From assembly GCA_022241785.1 (NCBI GenBank), contig JAKOMP010000003.1, forward strand, positions 46,520 through 110,519: a stretch of 64,000 nt of DNA, in the 5' to 3' direction. Every line of letters starts with the position of its first letter. Position 1 is the first letter of the stretch. The translations under genes and the position numbers were made by a program. Below the pieces are notes generated by a model. The model was not told where the DNA came from and did no database searches. It saw nothing but the letters and a program-made list of their open reading frames with translations. This document shows, piece after piece, positions 17,311-26,822 of the stretch. The stretch comes from Cyanocohniella sp. LLY. GTDB taxonomy: Bacteria > Cyanobacteriota > Cyanobacteriia > Cyanobacteriales > Nostocaceae.

Positions 17311-18534
17311 ATGGTACATTCATCACCAAGACCCAAATTACCACTACCACCACCACTTGTAGGCTCAGAAGTTGGTTCTTTTACTGAGTTCACAGTTACG
17401 CAAAGAATCCCTGCAATTGCTCGTAAAGTGGTCGTGGAAAATAATTTTTCACCGGAAATTAATACCAATTTAGAAAGCCTGGCGATAGAACTAGAAACAG
17501 GATATTTACCAATTCTAAAAAATGATACTGGCAAAGATTTTCTAGATTGGAACACATATCTAGAATCCTATAAAAATCAGCGTTGGATAGATGTTCCCTG
17601 GTTCTTTGCAGAAACCTATTTTTATCGACTAATTTTAGAAATTACTCATTACTTTCGCCCTGGTATCTGGCAATCTATTGATCCATTTCAACTGCAAAAA
17701 TCTCAAGGCTTAGAAGCATCGCTTGATTCGACTATTTTACTATGCACTCAAGTAAATCAATGGTTAGATGAACCTCAAAGTGATGCCCTAACAAATCTAT
17801 TATATTTTGCTTTGTGGGGAAATCGAGTTGATTTGAGTTTATGGTCAGCATTCGAGAGTGACAGAAGCAGTTTTGATATTCAAAAGCAACTAGCTCACGT
17901 ATTAGTAAATAATGCCTCCCAAGTCAGCGAATTGTTAACCAATTCTCCGGTAAATCGAGTTGATTTTGTTGTAGATAATTCGGGTTTTGAACTAGTATGT
18001 GACTTATGTTTAGTAGATTTTTTATTAAGTAGTCACTTAGTGAATCAAGTTCACCTGCACTTAAAACCACATCCGACCTTTGTATCTGATGCCATGATTA
18101 AGGATGTACATGACACCACCAGTTTTTTGACTGCTACTAGTCATCAACCAGTGACATCCTTTGCCCACAGATTAAAAGAGCATATTGCATCAGGGCGGTT
18201 AGTGTTATCTGAAGATTACTTTTGGACATCACCCTTAGCATTTTGGCAAATACCCGACACCCTAAAAAATGAACTAGCCAAGGCAAATTTGCTGATAGTC
18301 AAAGGAGATGCAAATTATCGGCGATTATTAGGCGATCGCCATTGGCATCTTACAGATAGTATTGCAGATATAGTCTGCTACTTACCTACACCAATGGTAG
18401 CCTTACGTACCCTGAAGTCAGAAGTCACAGTAGGCTTACAATCTGAAGTAGTCGAGAAAGTAGCAAAATCTGACCCTGATTGGTTAACTAACGGACAATG
18501 GGGTGTGATTCAGTTCGTAGCTGAGGACATTTGA
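17311..18534 (+). CDS. ARMT1/DUF89-family protein (metal-dependent phosphatase-like)
   Basis: A 407-residue protein with the DUF89 signature: DNSGFELVCDLCLVDFLL at about 218-235, and KGDANYRRLLGDRHW at about 330-344. Members of this family are metal-dependent damage-control phosphatases acting on sugar phosphates and related metabolites. Length and layout fit the ARMT1 group. The N-terminal 20 residues are Pro-rich and may be over-extended. It is followed with almost no gap by a small conserved gene. Confidence 0.82.
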   Translation: MVHSSPRPKLPLPPPLVGSEVGSFTEFTVTQRIPAIARKVVVENNFSPEINTNLESLAIELETGYLPILKNDTGKDFLDWNTYLESYKNQRWIDVPWFFAETYFYRLILEITHYFRPGIWQSIDPFQLQKSQGLEASLDSTILLCTQVNQWLDEPQSDALTNLLYFALWGNRVDLSLWSAFESDRSSFDIQKQLAHVLVNNASQVSELLTNSPVNRVDFVVDNSGFELVCDLCLVDFLLSSHLVNQVHLHLKPHPTFVSDAMIKDVHDTTSFLTATSHQPVTSFAHRLKEHIASGRLVLSEDYFWTSPLAFWQIPDTLKNELAKANLLIVKGDANYRRLLGDRHWHLTDSIADIVCYLPTPMVALRTLKSEVTVGLQSEVVEKVAKSDPDWLTNGQWGVIQFVAEDI

Positions 18535-18536
18535 GT

Positions 18537-18803
18537 ATGGCAAAGCAAGATATTCCACTTACAGGAGACGCGCTAATTAAAGAAGTGTGTCGGCGGATTC
18601 GGGTAGCCCGTAGCTATTGGGATGCTCACAATAACGCTGCTTGTCGGGGTGAGCGAGAGCGCGCATTAGCCCTTTACAACACACTGACTAAGGAAGAAAA
18701 ACAGCAGATTCCTCAAGTATTGCGGGTGTGGTTGCGCTACCGTAGTGAAAAGTACTTCGGCGCACATCGCACACCACCCAAATCAGCACGAAAATCAAAA
18801 TAG
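18537..18803 (+). CDS. Small basic conserved-looking protein of unknown function
   Basis: An 88-residue, helical, basic protein (VCRRIRVARSYWDAHNNAACRGERERAL, VLRVWLRYRSEKYFG). I do not recognise a named domain. The track start is a TTG at 18531; the ATG two codons later is more likely and begins just after the stop of the DUF89 gene, suggesting coupling. A hairpin follows directly. Confidence 0.7.
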   Translation: MAKQDIPLTGDALIKEVCRRIRVARSYWDAHNNAACRGERERALALYNTLTKEEKQQIPQVLRVWLRYRSEKYFGAHRTPPKSARKSK

Positions 18804-18825
18804 CCCAGAAATTAAGTCCTGGGCT
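18802..18825. terminator. Hairpin between convergent genes
   Basis: AGCCCAG and CTGGGCT form a perfect 7-bp stem with a 10-base loop, overlapping the stop codon region of the small gene and facing the convergent Mn-catalase gene. There is no long T run, so terminator function is likely but not certain. Confidence 0.55.
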
Positions 18826-18853
18826 TGATGTACTTAAATTACCAATTGCTTAA

Positions 18854-19783
18854 TTACGCTTTCTTCGTTTTGATCTGAGTGCGCTCAACTACAGGACTTG
18901 CACCAGAACCATTACCGCTTGTTTGCTGATTTTGGGGTGTACCATGTAATTTTGGATCAGGTTGTGGTGGTTGTGGTTCAGGTCCTAGCGGTTTTGGATC
19001 AGAAATATAATAGAATTCCCCTTTACCATCCATAGAAGGCCCTTTCGCCCAACGACCTTCTGCGCTTTCTTGACCTTCTGAGTGATTCCAGAATTGATAA
19101 GCAAATTCGCGCTTTTCTAATTCCAGAGGGAAAGAACTAGGAACCGGAGAGCTTTCAAGTCCAGATTGTTCTAAATCCTCAATCGCTGCTAGCCATAGAT
19201 TTTGATGCATGGTGTCACGGGCAATCATAAAGCTTAAGGTATCTTTCACCCCAGGATCATCAGACATTTCATACATGCGTACAGCTTGCAAGCGTCCTTG
19301 ACTTTCAGCATGGAGATTAGAGCGAAAATCGGCTAACAAGTTGCCACTAGCAACAATGAAGCGGCCATTCCAAGGGTAACCAACACTGTCAGCTGGCAAA
19401 GCACCCAAACCAGAAACAATGGCATGTTGTGGGTTCATGGCTGCTGCCATAATCATGTCCCGCGGATTTGTACCACCCATCACCGCACCCACTACTGCAT
19501 CTTTTGCCCCTTCTTCTTGAACTTTCACTGGGGCTTTATCTAAGAGATGGGCAATCATTGTCGCTAGCATCTCAATATGACCGATTTCTTCAGTGCCGAC
19601 GTCTAGCAGCATATCTCGATACTTAGCAGGGCCACGACAGTTCCAACCTTGAAATAGGTACTGCATCATCACAGTCATTTCCCCAAAAGTCCCACCGATG
19701 AGTTCTTGAATTTTCATCGCGTAGACTGCATCTGGTTTTTCGGGTGGCTTGAAGTACTGTAATTTTTTATTGTGATAAAACAT
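18854..19783 (-). CDS. Manganese catalase
   Basis: A 309-residue non-haem catalase that breaks down hydrogen peroxide with a di-manganese centre. The ferritin-like bundle has the metal ligands in IQELIGGTFGEMTVMMQYL, GTEEIGHIEML, HAESQGRLQAV and MIARDTMHQN. Length and the Pro-rich tail are normal for the family. It is the first of a run of stress-related genes (cupin, alcohol dehydrogenase, SRPBCC, DJ-1 fusion), each read on the minus strand. It has its own 400-base upstream region. Confidence 0.95.
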   Translation of the reverse strand: MFYHNKKLQYFKPPEKPDAVYAMKIQELIGGTFGEMTVMMQYLFQGWNCRGPAKYRDMLLDVGTEEIGHIEMLATMIAHLLDKAPVKVQEEGAKDAVVGAVMGGTNPRDMIMAAAMNPQHAIVSGLGALPADSVGYPWNGRFIVASGNLLADFRSNLHAESQGRLQAVRMYEMSDDPGVKDTLSFMIARDTMHQNLWLAAIEDLEQSGLESSPVPSSFPLELEKREFAYQFWNHSEGQESAEGRWAKGPSMDGKGEFYYISDPKPLGPEPQPPQPDPKLHGTPQNQQTSGNGSGASPVVERTQIKTKKA

Positions 19784-20188
19784 TGGGTTTCCTACTTACT
19801 TTTTGAATGACACAAATTCAGATTTTAGTTAAAAGTTTTTCTGATATTTGTGTTAGTTATGTCTTCTAGAAAACTAACTATAACTTATAACTACATCAGG
19901 CTTAAGGTATATAAAAATATGGTAAATTCTCCTATATTTTCTAACCATAGATTTATAAAAATACCAATAAACTACCTGTGCTAATAAAATGATGATTGCT
20001 AAACATAAAAATCCGGTTTGATTCCTAATAGGACTTACTCAATAACTCTCTGAAACTCTTATTTCTCCGCGTCCTCTGCGCCTCTGTGGTTCATTTATTC
20101 ATGATTTTGCATAAGTCGTGCCTCTAAAATTAAATAATATCCCCAACTTCTGTTAAAAGCAGGGGATATATGTTTTTATCTTTCTCTA
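19784..20188. other. Intergenic region with a dispersed repeat
   Basis: Holds the presumed Mn-catalase promoter. From about 20034 to 20122 there is a repeat starting AGGACTTACT, containing TCCGCGTCCTCTGCGCCTCTGTGGTTC and ending ATAAGTCGTGCCT. The ends resemble, imperfectly, those of the 92-bp elements at 29661 and 38355. No gene is seen. Confidence 0.55.
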
Positions 20189-20530
20189 TTAATTCTCATC
20201 GCGCCCATGAATTTGAGCAGGTGGACTAGTCGCCTCAACTGCGGTAAATGGTTCCAAAATTTTATAACTATGAGTTGCGCCTTTGGGTACTACCCAAGAA
20301 CTTCCAGGTTCCAATAAAATCATTTGGCCTTCAATGTGCAACTCAGCACGACCTTTCATCGCATAACCAACTGTTTCATAATCACGGGCAGTTGGTTGTT
20401 TATCTCCCCCTGGTTGTTCATCTTCCCAAAGACGCATAGCAATTGATTTACCAGAAGCCAGATATTTCTGACCGAGTTGTCCTTTGGGAGAATGGGTAGA
20501 GTCTATTTTTTTCACACTTGTGTCAGACAT
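20189..20530 (-). CDS. Small cupin-domain protein
   Basis: A 113-residue single-domain cupin: RLWEDEQPG, ARDYETVGYAMKGRAELHIEG and the second motif GSSWVVPKGATHSYKI. The first motif lacks the usual two His, so metal binding may be weakened. The gene lies 14 bases downstream of the alcohol dehydrogenase and is probably in the same transcript. Its ligand is unknown. Confidence 0.85.
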   Translation of the reverse strand: MSDTSVKKIDSTHSPKGQLGQKYLASGKSIAMRLWEDEQPGGDKQPTARDYETVGYAMKGRAELHIEGQMILLEPGSSWVVPKGATHSYKILEPFTAVEATSPPAQIHGRDEN

Positions 20531-20544
20531 AGTTTATAACCACT

Positions 20545-21714
20545 TTATGGTTTGAGTACAACTTTGATGCAGTTATCTTTCTTGTGTTTAAAAATCTCGT
20601 AGCCTTGGGGTGCTTGTTCTAAAGGCAACTGGTGGGAGATGATAAATGTGGGATCAATATCACCGTTTTGGATGTGTTCTAGTAAAGGCTGTAAATACTT
20701 ATGGACATGTGTTTGTCCCATTTTCAAGGTTAAGCCCTTGTTCATAGCCGCACCCATTGGGAATTTATCAATAAAGCCACCATAGACACCCGGAATTGAG
20801 ACATGACCAGCTTTGCGACAAGATAAAATTACCTGCCGTAATGCAGTGGGGCGGTCTGTTTCTAGGCGTACTGCCTGTTTTGCTTGGTCGTATAAAGCCA
20901 TAAAATCGGTACCGTGTGCTTCCATACCCACCGCATCAATGCAAGCATCAGGGCCACGTCCACCAGTCATTTCTTTAAGTGCTTCGCCTACATCTACTTC
21001 TTCGTAGTTGAGAACTTCAGCTTTGCCGTATTCTTTGGCCATTTGCAGGCGTTCTGGAATGCGATCGCAAGCAATCACACGTTCTGCACCTAGTAGATAA
21101 GCGCTTCTAATAGCAAATTGTCCCACAGGGCCACAGCCCCAAACGGCCACAGTATCACCGGGTTTGATATTGCAATTCTCGGCTGCCATGTAGCCAGTAG
21201 GGAAAATATCCGTCAAAAATAATACTTGTTCATCCGTTAAACCATCGGGAATCTTGAACAAGCCGACATCAGCAAAAGGCACTCTGGCATACTCTGCTTG
21301 ACCACCAGCGTAACCACCCAACATATGGGAGTAGCCAAATAGACCTGCTGGAGAATAGCCCATTTGGGCTTCCGCCATCCAAGCATTGGGGTTAGAGTTG
21401 TCGCACAAAGACCACAAATCACGCTGACAGAAGAAACAAGAACCGCAAGAAATTGTGAAGGGAACCACCACGCGATCGCCTATTTGCACATTCTTGACTG
21501 CACTCCCTAATTCCACAACTTCTCCCATGAATTCATGCCCCAGGATATCGCCCTTTTGCATTGTGGGAATATAGCCGTTATATAGATGCAAATCTGAACC
21601 ACAAATGGCCGTGGAAGTAATTTTGACAATAGCATCACGCGGGTTGAGAATTTGCGGATCGGGGACTGTTTCTACCCGGACATCGTTTGCTCCATGCCAG
21701 CAAACAGCTTTCAT
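20545..21714 (-). CDS. Zinc-dependent alcohol dehydrogenase (formaldehyde-dehydrogenase-like)
   Basis: A 389-residue medium-chain dehydrogenase. Catalytic zinc residues are in [13 protein letters not shown] and [12 protein letters not shown], structural zinc Cys residues in [15 protein letters not shown], and the NAD motif is [11 protein letters not shown]. The long form with an insertion is like glutathione-independent formaldehyde dehydrogenase-type enzymes; the substrate is not fixed by sequence. It leads the cupin gene. A badly decayed second copy lies at 22418-22681. Confidence 0.92.
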   Translation of the reverse strand: MKAVCWHGANDVRVETVPDPQILNPRDAIVKITSTAICGSDLHLYNGYIPTMQKGDILGHEFMGEVVELGSAVKNVQIGDRVVVPFTISCGSCFFCQRDLWSLCDNSNPNAWMAEAQMGYSPAGLFGYSHMLGGYAGGQAEYARVPFADVGLFKIPDGLTDEQVLFLTDIFPTGYMAAENCNIKPGDTVAVWGCGPVGQFAIRSAYLLGAERVIACDRIPERLQMAKEYGKAEVLNYEEVDVGEALKEMTGGRGPDACIDAVGMEAHGTDFMALYDQAKQAVRLETDRPTALRQVILSCRKAGHVSIPGVYGGFIDKFPMGAAMNKGLTLKMGQTHVHKYLQPLLEHIQNGDIDPTFIISHQLPLEQAPQGYEIFKHKKDNCIKVVLKP

Positions 21715-21790
21715 AATTATTATTCCTTAATTTATGACTAACAAGTCGTTGGTCAAGAGCTTAAAAAATATCTTTTCTGTGCAATTTCTC

Positions 21791-21955
21791 TAACCACAGA
21801 GGCGCAGAGAACACAGAGTTTGAGGCTTTGGCTCTTGACTTCGGATTGAAAAAATATCCCTAAATTTTTTGTAGAGAAGGTGTTTTGCCTACTAATCGCT
21901 AAGGACGGGCAAGACTTGTACTGAGCTTGTCGAAGTATGCCCATCCCACAGGGGA
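21791..21955. repeat. Two dispersed repeats upstream of the alcohol dehydrogenase
   Basis: ACCACAGAGGCGCAGAGAACACAGAG (about 21792-21817) belongs to the same family as copies near 20070, 45643 and 45718. ACTTGTACTGAGCTTGTCGAAGTA (about 21916) matches a copy near 12370. No gene is supported here. Confidence 0.75.
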
Positions 21956-21978
21956 TAATTGTTCCCTTAGATGCTTAT

Positions 21979-22365
21979 TTAGCGAGCTTGAGGAGGTGTT
22001 TGATAGTATCCCTCTGGAGTTTTTGTTAATGGTCTAACTGCTTTTTCGGTTCTTCTTTCGGTATTTCTCAAGAACTCCTTGGTACTTTGAGGTACTGGTT
22101 CATCAAGGTTGAGTTTTTCTCTGATATTATCAGCTGTATTTTTCAAACCACTTTGAGCATTACGCACTTGTTGGTCATTGTTGATGGAGGCGTTACCGTC
22201 AGGTGTACCTTTGTAATAAATTCCCTCTGGAGTTTTTACATCAGCTTGCGCCACGGCTATGGTATTACCGTAGCTAATAAATCCGAAAAAAGTTGATACT
22301 ATCAAAACAACCATTACAATCTGACGTAGCAGTGTATTTTGTAGTTGCGAGAAGAAATTCTTCAT
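21979..22365 (-). CDS. Exported small protein with repeated TPEGxYY motifs
   Basis: A 128-residue protein with an N-terminal signal peptide (about 15-40, IVMVVLIVSTFFGFISYGNTIAVAQA). The mature part is hydrophilic and carries TPEGIYYKGTPDG near the start and KTPEGYYQTP at the end. I know similar exported proteins in cyanobacteria only as hypotheticals. The start at 22365 is chosen over the track start because GAGG precedes it at good spacing and the signal peptide then begins at once. The neighbours are stress genes. Confidence 0.72.
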   Translation of the reverse strand: MKNFFSQLQNTLLRQIVMVVLIVSTFFGFISYGNTIAVAQADVKTPEGIYYKGTPDGNASINNDQQVRNAQSGLKNTADNIREKLNLDEPVPQSTKEFLRNTERRTEKAVRPLTKTPEGYYQTPPQAR

Positions 22366-22417
22366 AAAAATCCTCAATTGTGTTGTGTATTCATAGCTAA
22401 AAGCTATTTCATTGTTT

Positions 22418-22681
22418 GAGAACAACTTTGATATAGTTGTTTTGTTTCTGTTGAAACATCTAGTAGGCGTGGGGTGATGATTCTAGGGGTAATTGATGCG
22501 TAACCACAAATGCAGATATTTCTACTCATGCATTTGTTTCCTAGTTTCACCCTTTTAGACTGTGGGCATATAACCGCCATAAATATGTAAATCTGAAGTC
22601 CAAATTCCTATGGAAGTAATTTTGATAGGGTACAGTTTCAACCCAGACTTCATTAGCACCATGCCAGCAGACTGCCTTTAT
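22418..22681 (-). pseudogene. Decayed, internally deleted alcohol dehydrogenase copy
   Basis: On the minus strand from 22681, AAGGCAGTCTGCTGGCATGG matches the 5' end of the intact gene (AAAGCTGTTTGCTGGCATGG), and similarity continues through the ACTTCC...TTTGG and CCCACAG segments. The start ATG has become ATA. After about 130 bases it jumps to the 3' end of the gene (GTACAACTTTGATGCAGTT-like tail near 22425). The whole middle is gone. This is a clear remnant of a duplicated dehydrogenase. Confidence 0.78.
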
Positions 22682-22718
22682 ATAAGTTCTGGATGTAATA
22701 TTTAGTTCCCAAAAATAA

Positions 22719-23417
22719 TCAACTTTTGCCTTTGGGTTGACCTTCAGTAGTGGCTATTTCACCAGCTTCCATTAACATTTTGAAGCGGCGTAATTCATCG
22801 CCAATTTGCTGTTCTGGTTCTTCACCAAAAAGTTTGGCAATTACAGATGCTAACGCTCCACCAGGAGGATTGTATTCTAGAACTACCTTGACTTCCGTGC
22901 CACGATCGCCTGGTGCTGGGCGAAAACGCACAAAACCAGAATTTTCAATGTCTGCACCTTCTACAGAAGCCCAAGAAATAAACTCATTTTCTCGATCTTC
23001 TAGAATATCGGCATCCCACTCGACATTGTTACCCAAAGGTGCATTAGCAATCCAATGAGAACGTTTTTCGTTGTACACCTTCACAGATTTGAGATGCTTC
23101 ATAAATGTGGGCAGATTCTCAAAGTTGTGCCAAAAACGGTACAGCACATCTGCGGGTTGATTAATAGTGACAGACTTTTCCACTTTAATTGGCTGGTTAA
23201 CACCTATAGCTGACTGTACTTGCTCAATGGTGCTGTGCTTCGTCACACCTTGGTAAATCAAACCACCACCAGCCAACGCCGTCAGTACACCCCGTAAAGA
23301 GTTTTGTCTTAAACCAGTCAACACCATAGCACCACCACCAATCAAAGAAGCCCAACGTTCCATATCGCTAGCTTCAGATGGATTTGCACTTGGTTGATTT
23401 TCAGATATTGAAGTCAT
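22719..23417 (-). CDS. SRPBCC (START-like) domain protein with N-terminal membrane-type segment
   Basis: A 232-residue protein. Residues 20-60 (WASLIGGGAMVLTGL, RGVLTALAGGGLIYQG) form a Gly-rich hydrophobic hairpin. Residues 75-215 are a polyketide-cyclase/COQ10-like SRPBCC domain (VTINQPADVLYRFWHNFENLPTFM and an EYNPPGGALASVIAKLFGEEP helix). Such proteins bind hydrophobic ligands; the ligand is unknown. It sits in the stress block, separately from neighbours by about 100 bases. Confidence 0.85.
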   Translation of the reverse strand: MTSISENQPSANPSEASDMERWASLIGGGAMVLTGLRQNSLRGVLTALAGGGLIYQGVTKHSTIEQVQSAIGVNQPIKVEKSVTINQPADVLYRFWHNFENLPTFMKHLKSVKVYNEKRSHWIANAPLGNNVEWDADILEDRENEFISWASVEGADIENSGFVRFRPAPGDRGTEVKVVLEYNPPGGALASVIAKLFGEEPEQQIGDELRRFKMLMEAGEIATTEGQPKGKS

Positions 23418-23487
23418 TGTTGATATCTCTCAAACTAAGCTATGGAGACAAGAGAACTCAGGGGGCCCTCTGGAGATAGATGATGGG

Positions 23488-23518
23488 GGCTTTCTAGCCC
23501 CTAGCCCCTAGCCCCTTA
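23488..23518. repeat. CCCCTAG heptanucleotide tandem repeat
   Basis: TAGCCCCTAGCCCCTAGCCCC is a short tandem heptamer repeat of the STRR type known in heterocystous cyanobacteria, directly after the stop of the DJ-1 fusion gene. Confidence 0.85.
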
Positions 23519-24622
23519 TTACATAGAAGTAGCCGCCCCTGTAGTAGGTTTGGCAGCCTTTACCCCGGTAGCTGTAGCAGTCCGCGCCCGATATAGCTGC
23601 GCCAATTGCTGTTCGTATTTCCGCAGATTTTGGTAAATCTCTTTGAAAATAGCCGTTGCTACGGGATCAGTGTACATGGCACACAAATTGCCAACATCGC
23701 CAATACCTGTTTGTGCATCACCCAAGGCGCTATGTAACTGATAAATGTCATCACTACCAGTCAAGGCACTTTTCACCTTGGCATATTGATTAGCGATATT
23801 AGCCGCTAAAGAAGGTTTTTCACCGAGGATGTCAAGATATTTCTCCAGCTTTTCAATGTGACGCTGCTTGTGAGTAATCATCTCTCTAAACAGCGATCGC
23901 ACTTCGGTATCTGATTCTTTCTCTGCGTACTTCTCCAAGGCTTCCAATGAATAACGCTCGCCACTTAAAGCAGTATTCAAACCTTTAGTAATGTCACCTT
24001 TGGTAGAACCACCCCAAGCATCAGCCAGTTTCCACCACTCGGCGGTGGTGTCTTTTTCATCTGGAAGCGCAGCATCTTTGCCACCGTAACCTAGACGACT
24101 TAACAAGGCTGTGGTAAAAATTGCTAGATCTCCAGGTTCACGGGAGGTAATTAAATTACCATCAACTACCAACGGCTCATCAAGATAATTTGCCCCCGCA
24201 TTGATCATATCTTTGCGAATAGCAATATAACCTGTGGCTTTTTTACCTTTGAGTAAATCGCCTTCAATTAAAAGTTGTGGCCCGTGACAAACCGCAGCTA
24301 TCCATTTACCTTGTTTTACTGCCTCTTGGACAAAGCGGACAGTGCTGGGGTTACGCCGCATTGTGTCTGGAGCCATACCGCCCGGAATCACCACCGCATC
24401 AAATTCTGATGCTATGGCTTCGGTAGTAGTACCATCTGCTTGCACAGACACTTTACCTTGTTTACCCTTATATTTTTCATGCAGACGGGAACCGAGAACA
24501 ACTACTTCCATCCCCGCTTGTTTTAAGGCATGACAAGGAATGGTAAATTCCATATCCTCAACCCCATTTTCAATGAGGATAGCCACTTTTTTCTTGCCAG
24601 AATGATTGTTAATATTGGTCAT
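23519..24622 (-). CDS. DJ-1/PfpI protein fused to a ferritin-like domain
   Basis: A 367-residue fusion. Residues 10-190 are a DJ-1/PfpI-type domain with ILIENGVEDMEF (acidic active-site residue) and the nucleophile elbow AAVCHGPQLL. Residues 205-345 are a helical DUF2383/ferritin-like bundle (ALSGERYSLEALEKYAEKE, MITHKQRHIEKLEKYL). DJ-1 proteins act as chaperones or deglycases in oxidative stress, and the added four-helix bundle could bind metal. Both parts are complete. It sits among catalase and other stress genes. Confidence 0.85.
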   Translation of the reverse strand: MTNINNHSGKKKVAILIENGVEDMEFTIPCHALKQAGMEVVVLGSRLHEKYKGKQGKVSVQADGTTTEAIASEFDAVVIPGGMAPDTMRRNPSTVRFVQEAVKQGKWIAAVCHGPQLLIEGDLLKGKKATGYIAIRKDMINAGANYLDEPLVVDGNLITSREPGDLAIFTTALLSRLGYGGKDAALPDEKDTTAEWWKLADAWGGSTKGDITKGLNTALSGERYSLEALEKYAEKESDTEVRSLFREMITHKQRHIEKLEKYLDILGEKPSLAANIANQYAKVKSALTGSDDIYQLHSALGDAQTGIGDVGNLCAMYTDPVATAIFKEIYQNLRKYEQQLAQLYRARTATATGVKAAKPTTGAATSM

Positions 24623-24727
24623 GAATTTTCTCTGTTTCTACTAATTTAAGATTGCCGAATTGTGTAAGCCACAATAATGCGGCGCTTGCTGACTGATGCT
24701 AAAACTTTTTCATTTTTTAATCACCGC

Positions 24728-25132
24728 TTAGACTGCTGGCGCTTCACTCGTTGGCGCAGTCATAAAGAGTTCTTCATAATCGTGAGAAAAATAAGTGTGC
24801 AACTTCGCAAATTTCTCAGGATTCACGGCATTTTGTAAGACAGCGAATACAGCCCGCACATGAATTGCGGTGGTTGTTGGTTCTATATTTTCCTTTTGAC
24901 TGACTCGCATAATAAATTCTTGCAAGTTGAAAGACTGCTCAGTTTCCGCCTCCCTTCCTTGCAAACAATTGCCTAATTCCTGTGGTAATTGCCTTGCTAA
25001 CTCTTGTATTTCATTACCTGGAACACGCTCTTTCAAGGTTTCCAGAGTAGCACGGGTGGCGCTTTCTGCCTCTTCACGAGAATTTGATTGAGCCAGGCTT
25101 TGTACATGTGTAATAAACTCGTTATATTCCAC
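24728..25132 (-). CDS. DUF2267-family protein
   Basis: A 134-residue helical protein matching DUF2267: EYNEFITHVQSLA, ATRATLETLKERVPGNEIQELARQLP and AVFAVLQNAVNPEKFAKL. The function is unknown; related genes often sit in stress clusters of cyanobacteria and soil bacteria. I prefer the GTG at 25132 as the start, because GGAGG lies six bases before it and the family begins with xEYxEF there; the ATG at 25153 is the alternative. Confidence 0.85.
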   Translation of the reverse strand: MEYNEFITHVQSLAQSNSREEAESATRATLETLKERVPGNEIQELARQLPQELGNCLQGREAETEQSFNLQEFIMRVSQKENIEPTTTAIHVRAVFAVLQNAVNPEKFAKLHTYFSHDYEELFMTAPTSEAPAV

Positions 25133-25434
25133 TTTATGACCTCCGCTAATCAATTCAATTATTATTGATTAATTCAACATCTAATACATCTAATAATTGA
25201 TGAAACTTAAAAACAGCTTTGAGGAAAAATATTATATTTTTATAACCTCACAACTAGATAGATTCAACTACTGCTCGACATGAATATTGACACTTACAAG
25301 TGTAGGCTGTAAAAACTGTTTTATCTTCGTTCTCAGGGGATAGATAGTTTTATGACTAAAGTAATACAACCTTAGCCAGACAAAGTTGAGCCAGAAAAAC
25401 GTTACGGTGAGGATGCAGATAAGGTTAAAGTTTT

Positions 25435-25833
25435 ATGGTGAAAAATCCTGACAATCAAGAAAATAACTCTGATGATTTACCGCAGGAAATTACCGAATCC
25501 TACGGCACTGGTGTAAAAGAGATGCCAGGGAACAATATTGGTGGGCGATCGCTACAACAAAGAAATCGCCAATATACACACACCAGCCCTGAAATCACTG
25601 GTGGTGACGTTGATGCTAATTGGCAAGCAGAAGACGCAGTGGGAGATGAAGCTGTCGGTGGCACAGCGCCTACACCTGATCAAAATGTGACTGACGAGTT
25701 AGGCGCAGCAGTAGGTTTGGAAATGAATGACAGAACCTTTCTCCGCACCAATGATATTTTAGAGGAGCGTGATGATGATCGCTGGGAATTAGATCCCATG
25801 TCTGCTAATGACTATGAAGAACGCAAAGATTGA
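25435..25833 (+). CDS. Acidic hydrophilic protein (DUF6335-like)
   Basis: A 132-residue acidic protein with no hydrophobic core and likely partial disorder. The blocks ITESYGTGVKEMPG, GGDVDANWQAEDAVGDEAVGG and RWELDPMSANDYEER are typical of small cyanobacterial proteins I associate with DUF6335. The function is unknown. It reads away from the DUF2267 gene and ends facing the scytonemin response regulator. Confidence 0.75.
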   Translation: MVKNPDNQENNSDDLPQEITESYGTGVKEMPGNNIGGRSLQQRNRQYTHTSPEITGGDVDANWQAEDAVGDEAVGGTAPTPDQNVTDELGAAVGLEMNDRTFLRTNDILEERDDDRWELDPMSANDYEERKD

Positions 25834-25955
25834 CGGTAAGAGATTGTGCTGTCTTTATATAAGGTAATGATGGTTACACAAGAGAGCAGGGAGAGTAGTC
25901 CTCATACTTAAATGTAGGGGCTTGCAACCACCTACAGAGGGCAATCTCCCGCAGA

Positions 25956-26822
25956 TCATTTCAAGACGAGTTCACTGTTTCGCGTTGCTCCTTCCCCAGC
26001 GTTAGTTTCGGGATCAACTATAGGATGAGCTTTTCGCCAAGTATCGGGAGGTAATCCATGATGTTGACGAAACTGGCGGGAGAAATGGCACACACTTTGA
26101 TAGCCCAACGCCTTGGCAATATACTCCACTGTTTGGTTCCCATTTTGGAGTAAGAAACGCGCCCCCGACATTCGGCGGTTGACAATCCAGCTATTTACAG
26201 TCTCTCCTGTCAGCTTTGCCACTCGGTTAGTTAAGTAAGCAGGTGAGTAACCAACGGCTTCAGCTACATCACATAAAGTAATTCCTTGGTGATAATTAGC
26301 TTCGATAAAGTCGAAAACCTCTTGGAGTCGGGGAATGCAAGGAAAGATTGATTTAGGAGAAGTAGGCGGTAAAGTTTCCCCTGTGGATACTGGATTTGGC
26401 GCTTGTTGGGATTTAGTAATGTACCAACTTTTAAGAAGAGCTTGCTTTTGTAGTCGGGTAGCGATCGCTCTGAGCAATTCATCTATTGTCGAAGGTTTAG
26501 TCAGATAGTCATCTGCTCCCAACTCCATCCCTTTACGAATAGATGCCTTGGTGTTACTACCAGTCAGAAAAATAAAAGGAATAACTGCTGTCAGTGGATC
26601 TTGGCGTAACGTAGTGAGAACGTCATAGCCATCCATTTGCGGCATCATCACATCGCAAATTACCAAATCGGGTAAATGCTCTTGTGCTTGCTGGATACCA
26701 TCAAAACCATTTTTACAACCGATGACATCGAAACCTTTGTTCTTCAGTCCTTTTAAGAAAAGATCGCGGGTAGCAGTATCATCTTCTATGAACAAAATTG
26801 TTTTTAACGCTTGATGTGTCAT
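25956..26822 (-). CDS. Response regulator with AraC-type DNA-binding domain, scytonemin locus
   Basis: A 288-residue regulator. Residues 5-120 are a receiver with phospho-acceptor Asp in LVICDVMMPQMDGY and Lys in DYLTKPST. A linker follows, then a two-helix-turn-helix AraC domain (about 175-275, CDVAEAVGYSPAYLTNRV and EYIAKALGYQSVCHFSRQF). It lies 114 bases downstream of the multi-PAS kinase, divergent from scyA, the same arrangement I recall for the two-component pair next to the Nostoc punctiforme scy cluster. It therefore probably activates the cluster in response to UV-A or other stress. The start at 26822 was chosen by comparison with the paralog at 363. Confidence 0.9.
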   Translation of the reverse strand: MTHQALKTILFIEDDTATRDLFLKGLKNKGFDVIGCKNGFDGIQQAQEHLPDLVICDVMMPQMDGYDVLTTLRQDPLTAVIPFIFLTGSNTKASIRKGMELGADDYLTKPSTIDELLRAIATRLQKQALLKSWYITKSQQAPNPVSTGETLPPTSPKSIFPCIPRLQEVFDFIEANYHQGITLCDVAEAVGYSPAYLTNRVAKLTGETVNSWIVNRRMSGARFLLQNGNQTVEYIAKALGYQSVCHFSRQFRQHHGLPPDTWRKAHPIVDPETNAGEGATRNSELVLK

